From an uncultured Lachnospiraceae bacterium (GTDB lineage: Bacteria > Bacillota > Clostridia > Lachnospirales > Lachnospiraceae), in assembly GCA_902779355.1 (NCBI GenBank), contig CACZBF010000003.1:124001-188000 (forward strand): a stretch of DNA of 64,000 bases, written 5' to 3'. Made by a program: the position numbers and the translations under genes. Below the pieces are notes generated by a model, which did no database searches, had not been told where the DNA came from, and was given only the letters and a program-made list of their open reading frames with translations. How positions within the stretch are numbered: the stretch's first letter is position 1; every line of letters starts with the position of its first letter. This document shows positions 25,155 through 32,607 of the stretch, one piece after another.

Positions 25155-25628
25155 TTACAGCGGTTCATCCACCAGCAGATCCTCCCCGTCCGCCGCAGTC
25201 GTAGCCAAGGTGTCGCATCGCTCGTTCAGCAGATTGCCGTCATGTCCTTTCACCCATTCGAAAGTAACCTGATGCGGCTCCATCAGAGACAGCAATTTCT
25301 TCCAGAGATCGACATTTTTGACCGGCTTTTTATCTGATTTTTTCCAGCCGGATTTCTGCCAATTGCTGATCCAACCCTGACGGAATGCGTCCACCACATA
25401 CTTGGAATCCGAATAGATGACGACTTCACAAGGCCGGTTCAATTCAGACAATCCTGCGATCACGGCCATCAGCTCCATCCGGTTGTTTGTGGTCTTTTGA
25501 TAGCCTGCAGACACTTCCTTCTCGTGAAGCTGTCCTTTCGGATCCGTATATTGCAGCACAGCGCCGTATCCGCCCGGTCCCTCCGGGTTACCTCTCGCTG
25601 CGCCGTCTGTGTAAATGAAAACTTTCAT
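25155..25628 (-). CDS. rnhA: Ribonuclease HI
   Basis: A 157-residue RNase HI, normal length. The active-site acids are visible in order: YTDGAARGNPEGPGGYGA, NNRMELMAV, IYSDSKYVVD and the late CDTLA, with the conserved HDGN loop. It cuts the RNA strand of RNA-DNA hybrids, removing primers and R-loops. The start is placed at the Met before KVFIYTDG, with GGAAGCAG upstream; the longer frame adds 29 unrelated residues. The 437-base gap upstream holds the interrupted small gene at 25807 and nothing else clear. Confidence 0.95.
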   Translation of the reverse strand: MKVFIYTDGAARGNPEGPGGYGAVLQYTDPKGQLHEKEVSAGYQKTTNNRMELMAVIAGLSELNRPCEVVIYSDSKYVVDAFRQGWISNWQKSGWKKSDKKPVKNVDLWKKLLSLMEPHQVTFEWVKGHDGNLLNERCDTLATTAADGEDLLVDEPL

Positions 25629-25806
25629 GAACTGCTTCCTTTCCGCTCGCAGGAATCGATCCTGCACAGCATGATCATATAATACAGTTATACAAAGAAC
25701 GTTCGATTGTTTCAACCGTTTTTTGTCTGTTGCCCTTTTCTTCCTATAAAGAAATGAAGATATAGGTTTTTGGAATATAGGAAGTTCATTTTAAGAGGAT
25801 AAAACG

Positions 25807-25971
25807 ATGGCAGATGTGAATCAAATCTTACAACAGGAACAACAAGAGCCGTAGCAAAATCAGCAACAAAACGATCAGAATCCGCCGGAGATACAAGCGA
25901 AAAGGCAGCGTAAGACGGTTTCGATCGGTCTTTTGTTCAATTGGGTTGTTGAAAAGATCAAAGGTAAATGA
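25807..25971 (+). pseudogene. Small Gln-rich protein gene with in-frame amber codon
   Basis: After AGAGGAT and a properly spaced ATG, 15 codons (MADVNQILQQEQQEP) are followed by TAG at 25852-25854, then the same frame continues for 38 codons (QNQQQNDQNPPEIQAKRQ..., ending WVVEKIKGK) to TGA. The Gln-rich composition runs across the stop, and TAG is one base from CAG (Gln), so a nonsense mutation in a real 54-codon gene is the simplest reading. The C-terminal 18 residues look amphipathic or membrane-associating. Amber read-through is possible but unsupported. The surrounding gap 25629-26065 shows no other gene. Confidence 0.45.
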
Positions 25972-26065
25972 TGCGATAACGTTGATAAATCCATGACAGA
26001 AGGATAGAATAATGGATATCGGTCTCATAGTAAGACCAGGGGATATAAGAAGAGAAAGGAATGGC

Positions 26066-27241
26066 ATGTCGAACAGAAAACGATACTCCGGAGTGTCTGC
26101 CTTGCTGCTGGCGGCCACGCTGCTGACGGCTTGCGGCGGGCCTGCGGATATGGCAACGGGACAAATGGCATCAAATACTGCAGGAGGGACAGAAGCCATG
26201 TCAGACGGCATTGTGATTCATACATCGGTACGCACCACAGGTCAATTTCCGGAGTCGATCGTCCGCCCCGTTCCGGCGGGCGTTGATCTATCGGAGCTTG
26301 ACCTTTCGGAGGCAGACTTTCATATGACGGGAACAACCGGCATGTGGGGGAGCGATGACACGAGAGAGTTTTCCTGCGAATTTGAAAAGCTGGAAAACGA
26401 CGGCAATACGATCGTGTTGTATCCGAAGAATTTCCCGGAGAAATATTTCTATGTACAGAACTTCGTCGTTTCCTGCGATAAGGACGATGCGCTATCCTTT
26501 ACAGACCAGGATGTGGAAAAGGTGGATACGCGGGTGGCGGACGACTTTCAGACGTTTACAAAGGAAAACGGCGCAGCGTTTGACTATGAGCTTTACACAC
26601 CGGAAACCGAGGAGAAGATGCCCGTGGTCGTTGTGTTTCACGGGTACGGAGATACCGAAAATCTCCGGACTTATCGCACGGCAGTCGAGTGGGCAGAACC
26701 CGAGAATCAAGAAATACGCCCCTGCTATGTGATCGCGCCTGTCATTGACGATAACACCTATTATTCGGCAAGAAACACCGTGTTTACACCTCTGAAGGCA
26801 TTGCTGGATCAGATGGTGGAAGAGGGAAAAGCAGATCCGGACCGAATTTATGTAATGGGCAATTCCTTCGGGGGCATGTCTTCGATTGAATTTGCAGAGC
26901 TTTATCCGGATGCCGTTGCAGGGATCCTGGCGCTATGCCCTGCATTGAATTATTCTACCACTGCAATGGCGCAGCTTGAGAAGATCAAAGAGATCCCGAT
27001 CTGGTTTGCGCAAGCGGAGCATGACAATACGATCTCAATCGAGAACAGCAGGAAGGCTGTGGATCAGTTGGAAAAGCTTGGCGCGAAAGAGGTCAAATTC
27101 ACGGAATACACTGATGATGAAATGAATGCCGCCGGTGCAGACGCTTCGCCGGATTCCACTTATAGCTACCACCATGTGGAACTGGCGGTCATGGAGGATG
27201 ATGCGTTCATGGACTGGCTGTATGCACAGAAGAAAGAATAG
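26066..27241 (+). CDS. Lipoprotein alpha/beta-hydrolase (esterase)
   Basis: A 391-residue secreted lipoprotein with lipobox LTAC (Cys22 after SGVSALLLAATLLTACGG). From about residue 165 it has an alpha/beta-hydrolase of the esterase/PHB-depolymerase-like type: VVVFHGYGDT oxyanion region, nucleophile elbow MGNSFGGMSS, a plausible Asp in QAEHDNTIS and His in YSYHHVEL. The first 140 residues form a separate beta-rich domain of unknown role. It is expected to cleave ester bonds outside the membrane, for example acetyl or feruloyl groups on glycans. The start at 26066 has AAAGGA upstream; the in-frame ATG at 26012 would spoil the signal peptide. Confidence 0.85.
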   Translation: MSNRKRYSGVSALLLAATLLTACGGPADMATGQMASNTAGGTEAMSDGIVIHTSVRTTGQFPESIVRPVPAGVDLSELDLSEADFHMTGTTGMWGSDDTREFSCEFEKLENDGNTIVLYPKNFPEKYFYVQNFVVSCDKDDALSFTDQDVEKVDTRVADDFQTFTKENGAAFDYELYTPETEEKMPVVVVFHGYGDTENLRTYRTAVEWAEPENQEIRPCYVIAPVIDDNTYYSARNTVFTPLKALLDQMVEEGKADPDRIYVMGNSFGGMSSIEFAELYPDAVAGILALCPALNYSTTAMAQLEKIKEIPIWFAQAEHDNTISIENSRKAVDQLEKLGAKEVKFTEYTDDEMNAAGADASPDSTYSYHHVELAVMEDDAFMDWLYAQKKE

Positions 27242-27439
27242 GACCTTGGGGGCAGGATCGACCTGCTTTGCATGGTGAAGGACCTGATCCTGGAAGACGT
27301 CAGACAGTACAATGGCATCGATTTCAGCGGAGATACCTACCAGGTGGTCAAGCCGAAACAGATGACGCCGGAGGAGATCAAGAATCACGAGGAAAAAGAA
27401 AGCCAATACCTCCAGTTGAAAGAGAAATTGAAGATCTGA
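27242..27439 (+). other. Unrecognised open frame downstream of esterase stop
   Basis: Reading continues in the esterase frame directly after its TAG for 65 codons, including an ATG at 27272 and ending at TGA 27437-27439. The peptide (VKDLILEDVRQYNGIDFSGD ... PEEIKNHEEKESQYLQLKEKLKI) is charged and coil-like at the end and looks like real protein, but I do not recognise it. No ribosome site precedes the ATG. It could be a remnant of another gene or a small protein. Confidence 0.3.
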
Positions 27440-27453
27440 TAAGCGAACCTTTG

Positions 27454-27492
27454 GTTATGATCCGGTGCCTGCCAGGGGCACCGGATCGTAAC
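27454..27492. repeat. Long perfect hairpin
   Basis: GTTATGATCCGGTGCC and GGCACCGGATCGTAAC form a 16-bp stem with one G-U pair and a seven-base loop. Neither side has a T-run, so it is not a standard terminator; it may stop upstream transcripts weakly, be a mobile repeat unit, or be an RNA element. It sits directly before the alaS-operon promoter. Confidence 0.7.
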
Positions 27493-27494
27493 GG

Positions 27495-27523
27495 TTGAAA
27501 TGCCAGGGCCTTTCGGGTATAAT
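27495..27523 (+). promoter_or_regulatory. Promoter of small membrane protein - alaS operon
   Basis: TTGAAA, 17 bases, TATAAT: near consensus. Expected start near 27530. No T-box is visible in the short leader before 27562, unlike many Firmicutes aminoacyl-tRNA synthetase genes. Confidence 0.75.
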
Positions 27524-27561
27524 AATTAAGATTATGGACAACCTTGAAGGAGGATTTTGAC

Positions 27562-27765
27562 ATGCTTGCAATTTTACAGGGAAGCGTCACGGCTTTTTTC
27601 GGCAGTTTTCTGCAGTATCTGATCGAAGCCGCGATCCTGGCGGGTGTTGCTTTTCTCGGCATTCTGGCAGGGAAGAAAGCGCGCGCCAATAAAAACAAAA
27701 AGCTAGCAGCAGCGGAGGCAGCCGCAGCCGTGAGCCAGGAGGAAACGGGGACGGCTGAAAAATGA
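27562..27765 (+). CDS. Small single-span membrane protein
   Basis: A 67-residue protein with AAGGAGG ideally spaced before ATG 27562 (the in-frame TTG 18 bases earlier overlaps the ribosome site). One hydrophobic span of about 22 residues (FLQYLIEAAILAGVAFLGIL) is followed by a basic stretch GKKARANKNKKL and an Ala/Glu tail. Its stop overlaps the alaS start (ATGA). Function unknown; tight coupling to alaS behind a strong promoter argues it is a real gene. Confidence 0.7.
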   Translation: MLAILQGSVTAFFGSFLQYLIEAAILAGVAFLGILAGKKARANKNKKLAAAEAAAAVSQEETGTAEK

Positions 27766-30419
27766 AAAACGGTGTGAATGAATTACGCAGGAAGTACCTT
27801 GCTTTCTTTGAAAGCAAGGAACATCTTGTGATGAAAAGCTTTTCTCTGATCCCGCATAATGATCAGAGTCTCCTGCTGATCAATGCAGGAATGGCGCCCT
27901 TAAAGCCTTATTTTACAGGACAGGAGATCCCTCCGAAAAAGCGTGTGGCGACCTGTCAGAAATGTATCCGCACGGGTGATATCGAAAACGTGGGTAAGAC
28001 TGCAAGACATCTTACCTTTTTTGAGATGCTCGGAAACTTCTCTTTCGGCGATTATTTCAAGACGGAAGCGATCCATTGGTCGTGGGAGTTTTTGACTGAT
28101 GTGCTCGGATTGGATCCGGAGCGGTTGTATCCATCCATTTACGGGGAGGATGAAGAAGCCTTCGCGATCTGGAAGGACGAGATCGGCATCCCGGCGGAAA
28201 AGATCACGCGGTTTTACCGTGATCCGGAAACGGGTGCGTGCGACAATTTCTGGGAGCATGGCGCAGGACCGTGCGGACCATGTTCCGAGATCTATTATGA
28301 CAGAGGCGAGAAATACGGCTGCGGCAAGCCGGACTGTAAGGTCGGCTGTGACTGCGACCGCTACATGGAAGTCTGGAACAACGTTTTTACGCAGTTTGAA
28401 GGCGACGGCAAGGGCAATTACACCGAGCTTTCCCAGAAAAATATCGATACCGGGATGGGGCTGGAACGCCTTGCGGTGGTCATGCAGGACGTGGATTCCG
28501 TCTTTGACATCGATACGATGAAAGCGATCCGGGATAAGGTCTGCGAGCTTTCCCACAAGACTTATCAGTCCGATCCGCTGCATGATATCTCGATCCGGCT
28601 GATCACGGATCATATCCGTTCCGCGACGTTTATGGTCAGCGACGGCATTCTCCCAAGCAATGAAGGACGAGGGTATGTGTTGCGCCGGATCATCAGACGC
28701 GCTTCCCGTCACGGGATGATGCTCGGCATCGAAGGGACGTATCTGGCGACTCTCAGCAAAACTGTGATCGAAGAGAGCAGGGACGGATATCCGGAACTAG
28801 AGGAGAAAAAGGAATTTATCCTGAAAGTGCTTTCGCAGGAAGAAGAGAAATTCGGAAAGACCATTATCGGACAAGGACTTGCCATTCTTGCCGAGATGCA
28901 GAAAAAGATGAGCGAAAAAGGGGAAAAGGTGCTTTCCGGCGAAGACGCTTTCAAACTTTATGACACCTATGGATTCCCCGTGGAGCTGACCGAGGAGATC
29001 CTCGCGGAGCGTGGATTGACCTATGATACCGAGGGCTTTAAGAAGTGCATGGAAGAGCAGAAAGCCATGGCGCGTTCTGCCAGAAAGACCACGAATTACA
29101 TGGGCGCGGATGCGACCGTTTATGAGCAGCTTGACACCTCGCTGACGACGAAGTTTGTCGGCTATGACAAACTCACGAACACGTCGGAGGTAAAGGCGAT
29201 CACGACCGACAAAGAAGTTGTGAAAACGCTGACAGCCGGTGAAACCGGCACGATCGTCACGAGTGAGACCGTTTTCTATGCAACGATGGGCGGTCAGCAG
29301 GGCGATAACGGTGTGATCAAAGGACCGGACGGCACCTTTGAAGTGACCGATACGATCAAGCTTGTAGGACAAAAAGTAGGACATGTGGGCATTGTGAAAA
29401 CCGGCTCCATCAAAGTTGGCGATAATGTCACTCTTCGTGTAGATGAGATTCGCCGCCGCGATATCTGCCGCAACCACTCTGCGACGCATCTTCTGCAGAA
29501 GGCCCTCAGAGATGTGCTCGGCACCCATGTGGAGCAGGCCGGATCCTATCAGGATGCAGAACGGACAAGGTTTGACTTTTCTCACTTCCAGGCGATGACC
29601 GAGGCTGAGATCCATAGAGTTGAGCAGGCCGTCAACGATCGGATCCGTGACGCACTGCCGGTAGAGACGGCGGAGATGTCCATCGAAGAAGCGCGGAAGA
29701 CAGGTGCAATGGCACTCTTCGGAGAAAAGTACGGAGATACCGTACGCGTTGTATCCATGGGCGATTACAGCAAAGAGCTCTGTGGCGGGACGCATGTTCA
29801 GAACACTGCAGATATCCGTAATTTCAAGATTATTTCGGAAAGCGGTATCGCAGCCGGTGTACGTCGTATCGAAGCCCTGACCGGAAAAAATGTGGTGCGG
29901 TATTATCAGCATGTCGAAGAAATGCTGAATGAGGCGGCGAGTGTGGCGAAGACGACACCGCAGAACCTCACGAAAAAGATCGAGCACATGAATGCGGAGA
30001 TCAGACAGCTGAAATCCGAATTAGAATCTATCAAGAGCCGTGCTGCCAAGGATGCAGTGGCAGACGTGATGGATCAGGTGAAAGAGATCAAGGGCGTGAA
30101 ACTACTTGCAGTTTCGCTGCCGGATGTGGAGATGAACGGCCTGAGAGACCTTTCCGACCAGTTATCTGACAAGTTGTCTGACGGTGTAGTGGTACTGGCT
30201 TCCGCAAAAGACGGCAAGGTCAGTCTTGTCGTAAAGGCAAGCGACGACGCGCAGAAAAAAGGTGCACACGCAGGCAACCTGATCAAGGCGATCGCCGGAA
30301 AGGTCGGCGGTGGCGGCGGTGGCAGACCGAATATGGCCCAGGCCGGCGGCAAGAACCCGGCAGGGATTGCGGATGCGCTGAAAGAAGCAGAGACCGTGCT
30401 TGAAACACAGATCTCCTGA
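27762..30419 (+). CDS. alaS: Alanyl-tRNA synthetase
   Basis: An 885-residue synthetase, full length. Class II catalytic core at the N-terminus (LRRKYLAFFESKEHLVMKS, NAGMAPLKPYFTG), tRNA-recognition region, then the editing domain with the zinc-type motif HSATHLLQKAL and CGGTHVQNTADI, and the C-terminal Gly-rich oligomerisation domain (GGGGGGRPNMAQAGG). It charges tRNA-Ala and clears mischarged serine and glycine. Start coupled by ATGA to the small membrane protein. A Cys-rich insert (YGCGKPDCKVGCDCDR) appears around residue 187, as in other clostridial AlaRS. Confidence 0.98.
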   Translation: MKNGVNELRRKYLAFFESKEHLVMKSFSLIPHNDQSLLLINAGMAPLKPYFTGQEIPPKKRVATCQKCIRTGDIENVGKTARHLTFFEMLGNFSFGDYFKTEAIHWSWEFLTDVLGLDPERLYPSIYGEDEEAFAIWKDEIGIPAEKITRFYRDPETGACDNFWEHGAGPCGPCSEIYYDRGEKYGCGKPDCKVGCDCDRYMEVWNNVFTQFEGDGKGNYTELSQKNIDTGMGLERLAVVMQDVDSVFDIDTMKAIRDKVCELSHKTYQSDPLHDISIRLITDHIRSATFMVSDGILPSNEGRGYVLRRIIRRASRHGMMLGIEGTYLATLSKTVIEESRDGYPELEEKKEFILKVLSQEEEKFGKTIIGQGLAILAEMQKKMSEKGEKVLSGEDAFKLYDTYGFPVELTEEILAERGLTYDTEGFKKCMEEQKAMARSARKTTNYMGADATVYEQLDTSLTTKFVGYDKLTNTSEVKAITTDKEVVKTLTAGETGTIVTSETVFYATMGGQQGDNGVIKGPDGTFEVTDTIKLVGQKVGHVGIVKTGSIKVGDNVTLRVDEIRRRDICRNHSATHLLQKALRDVLGTHVEQAGSYQDAERTRFDFSHFQAMTEAEIHRVEQAVNDRIRDALPVETAEMSIEEARKTGAMALFGEKYGDTVRVVSMGDYSKELCGGTHVQNTADIRNFKIISESGIAAGVRRIEALTGKNVVRYYQHVEEMLNEAASVAKTTPQNLTKKIEHMNAEIRQLKSELESIKSRAAKDAVADVMDQVKEIKGVKLLAVSLPDVEMNGLRDLSDQLSDKLSDGVVVLASAKDGKVSLVVKASDDAQKKGAHAGNLIKAIAGKVGGGGGGRPNMAQAGGKNPAGIADALKEAETVLETQIS

Positions 30420-30472
30420 CAAACAGTCGGAAGATCTGATACAGGATTGATACAGAAAAGGGAGACTGGCTC

Positions 30473-31426
30473 ATGAAGAAGCTTTATGCCATCGGAGAAG
30501 CGTTGATCGATTTTATCCCACAGCAGACCGGCGTTGGGATCGCGGAAGTAGATGCGTTTGCGCCAAAGGTCGGTGGTGCCCCCGCCAATGTATGCGGTGC
30601 TTATACGAAGCTTGGCGGACCATCAGCGATGATTACGCAGCTCGGCGCAGATCCGTTCGGTGACAAGATCGAAAACGAATTAAAATACTTCGGGATCGAT
30701 ACGTCTCTCATGAAACGGACGAAAAAAGCAAATACATCCCTTGCTTTTGTCGCATTAAAACAGGATGGCAACCGGGAATTCAGTTTTTACCGGAAACCCG
30801 GTGCAGATATGTTGTTTGATCCGAATGACGTTCGAAAAGATCAATTCAAAGACGGGTTTGCATTGCACTTCTGTTCGGTATCCCTTGGGGATTTTCCCAT
30901 GAAGGAAGCACATCGACAGGCGATCAGGTATGCAAGAGAAGCGGGACTTCTCATCAGTTTTGACCCGAATCTGCGAAAAAACCTCTGGGCATCGGAGGAA
31001 GCGCTGCGACAGGCAGTGCTGGAGTTTATTCCTGCCGCGGATATCCTGAAGGTTTCCGATGAAGAGATCGCCTTTATCACCGGAAAAGAGACGATCGAGG
31101 AAGCCTTACCGCTGCTTTTCACAGGGGAAGTGAAACTTGTCGTCTATACGGAAGGCGCGGCAGGCGCCCGGGCCTATACGAAAAATGCGAAGGCATCGTC
31201 ACCCTGTGAGAAAGTGAAAGCGATCGATACCACCGGCGCGGGAGATGCGTTTATCGGGTCGTTTTTGTACAGACTTTCGGAAGCAGGTGTGACGGCAGAA
31301 AACATTTCGGATCTGTCAGAAGAGACCATGAAGGCAATGCTGCAGTTTTCCAATCGCTACTGCGGGAAGAGCGTACAGAAAGAAGGCGCCATAGCCTCCT
31401 ATCCAACGAAGGCGGACATGGAATGA
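30473..31426 (+). CDS. Fructokinase (PfkB family)
   Basis: A 317-residue PfkB/ribokinase-fold sugar kinase. N-terminal YAIGEALIDFIPQ, the GGAPANVCGAYTKLGG signature and the C-terminal DTTGAGDAFIGSFLYRL with the catalytic Asp are intact, and overall it resembles clostridial ScrK-type fructokinases. It would phosphorylate the fructose released by the GH32 enzyme or amylosucrase-like enzyme encoded about 12 kb upstream, although it is not in that operon. AAAGGGAG lies before the ATG. Other sugars (2-keto-3-deoxygluconate) are possible for PfkB proteins. Confidence 0.88.
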   Translation: MKKLYAIGEALIDFIPQQTGVGIAEVDAFAPKVGGAPANVCGAYTKLGGPSAMITQLGADPFGDKIENELKYFGIDTSLMKRTKKANTSLAFVALKQDGNREFSFYRKPGADMLFDPNDVRKDQFKDGFALHFCSVSLGDFPMKEAHRQAIRYAREAGLLISFDPNLRKNLWASEEALRQAVLEFIPAADILKVSDEEIAFITGKETIEEALPLLFTGEVKLVVYTEGAAGARAYTKNAKASSPCEKVKAIDTTGAGDAFIGSFLYRLSEAGVTAENISDLSEETMKAMLQFSNRYCGKSVQKEGAIASYPTKADME

Positions 31427-31434
31427 TAAATGGG

Positions 31435-31463
31435 TTGAAAATCCATTTTGAATATGTTACGAT
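31435..31463 (+). promoter_or_regulatory. Probable promoter of ireB operon
   Basis: TTGAAA, 17 bases, TACGAT. Expected start near 31470, about 48 bases before the ireB ATG. The -35 overlaps a small AT-rich inverted repeat (AAATGGGT/ATCCATTT). Confidence 0.5.
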
Positions 31464-31517
31464 ATTGTTACGTTTTTGGCGGAACCGATATAAAAACGAG
31501 AAGGATGGAGAATACAT

Positions 31518-31784
31518 ATGGCGGACTTAAGTAATACTCAGTATTTCAAAGTAGAACGCGAGCCGGAGATCCAAGTAAGCGAAGTGCTGGAGCTGGTGTA
31601 TAAGGCACTGACGGAAAAGGGTTATAACCCTGTGAACCAGATCGTCGGATATGTGATGTCCGGAGACCCGACTTATATCACAAGCCACAACAACGCCAGA
31701 AGCCTCATCATGAAGGTGGAGCGTGAGGAGCTTGTAGAGGAGGTCTTGAGAGAATATATCCATACCAGCGGCTGGGAAGACTGA
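31518..31784 (+). CDS. ireB: IreB family regulatory protein
   Basis: An 88-residue protein with the whole-length IreB (UPF0297) pattern, including YKALTEKGYNPVNQIVGYVM, SGDPTYITSHNNARSLI and the ending REYIHTSGWED. In enterococci IreB is a small phosphorylation target of the IreK kinase in cell-wall stress and cephalosporin resistance. It is typically next to ruvX and a DUF1292 gene, exactly the order here. AAGGATGGAG provides the ribosome site. Confidence 0.95.
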   Translation: MADLSNTQYFKVEREPEIQVSEVLELVYKALTEKGYNPVNQIVGYVMSGDPTYITSHNNARSLIMKVEREELVEEVLREYIHTSGWED

Positions 31785-31790
31785 CGTTCT

Positions 31791-32222
31791 ATGAGGATCA
31801 TGGGACTTGACTACGGTTCCAAAACAGTGGGAGTGGCGCTTTCGGATGAACTGCTGCTGACCGCGCAAGGCTATTCCATTATCAGGCGTGACTCCGAGAA
31901 GAAGCTACGGAAAACGCTTGCGGAAATTGCGCAGATTGCTGCAGACAACGGAGTGACGGAAATTGTCCTCGGATACCCGAAAAACATGGACGGGAGCGAA
32001 GGAGACCGATGCGAGAAAACGCGGGAGTTTCAGTCTCTTGTCGAGAAACGGACGGGACTTCCGGTCACACTCTGGGACGAGCGGCTCACCACGGTTGCGG
32101 CGGATCGCGCGATGGACGAAGCCGGACTTCGCTGGGAAGAAAAAAAGGAGCATGTGGATCGGATCGCGGCGGAATTCATTCTGCGGGGATTTCTGGATGC
32201 GCGTGCAGGGAAGAACACCTGA
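31791..32222 (+). CDS. ruvX: RuvX/YqgF-family nuclease
   Basis: A 143-residue RNase H-fold protein: MRIMGLDYGSKTVGVALSDE at the start, VLGYPKNMDGSEG in the middle and the late VTLWDERLTTVAA and DRIAAEFILRGFLD, carrying the conserved acids. YqgF proteins process the 5' end of 16S pre-rRNA and have been called a putative Holliday-junction resolvase. The start is six bases after the ireB stop, in the usual ireB-ruvX-DUF1292 order. Confidence 0.95.
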   Translation: MRIMGLDYGSKTVGVALSDELLLTAQGYSIIRRDSEKKLRKTLAEIAQIAADNGVTEIVLGYPKNMDGSEGDRCEKTREFQSLVEKRTGLPVTLWDERLTTVAADRAMDEAGLRWEEKKEHVDRIAAEFILRGFLDARAGKNT

Positions 32223-32226
32223 TCAT

Positions 32227-32487
32227 ATGGAGAAGATCACATTTACCGCGCCTGAGACAGGGGAGACGCTTTCTTTTTATGTCTTGGAGCAGACGGTAGT
32301 TTCGGGAAGAGAATACATCCTCGCCGCAGAATCCGAAGCAGAAGAGGCGGAGGCCTATATCCTGCGTAAGACTTCCGATGTATCTACAGAGGAAGCAGGA
32401 TATGAATTTGTAGAGGATGACGAGGAGCTCTCAAGCATCGGCAAAGTGTTTGCAGAGCTACTGGACGATACGGATATTATTTGGTGA
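32227..32487 (+). CDS. DUF1292 family protein
   Basis: An 86-residue acidic protein beginning MEKITFTAPETGETLSFYVLEQT, with the typical VSGREYILAAE strand and an Asp/Glu-rich ending (FVEDDEELSSIGKVFAELLDD). DUF1292 proteins (YrzB-like) regularly follow ruvX in Firmicutes; their biochemical role is not known. The start is five bases after the ruvX stop. The 120 bases to the RNase J start contain no convincing gene. Confidence 0.88.
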   Translation: MEKITFTAPETGETLSFYVLEQTVVSGREYILAAESEAEEAEAYILRKTSDVSTEEAGYEFVEDDEELSSIGKVFAELLDDTDIIW

Positions 32488-32607
32488 AGACACCACACAC
32501 ATACATCATGCTGGAAAAAGCGGCTTTTTCGCGCTTGATGCAAGCGGGGAGAGGCGCTTCTTTGCAGTTATGGGAAATGTGAAAAAAGAAGAAACGGAGG
32601 CATTTTT

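Noticed and set aside
27524..27561. T-box leader for alaS
   Set aside because: The leader is under 40 bases with no antiterminator or specifier loop.
28797..29987. Minus-strand 396-codon frame inside alaS
   Set aside because: Shadow of a fully supported alaS; no motifs or ribosome site.
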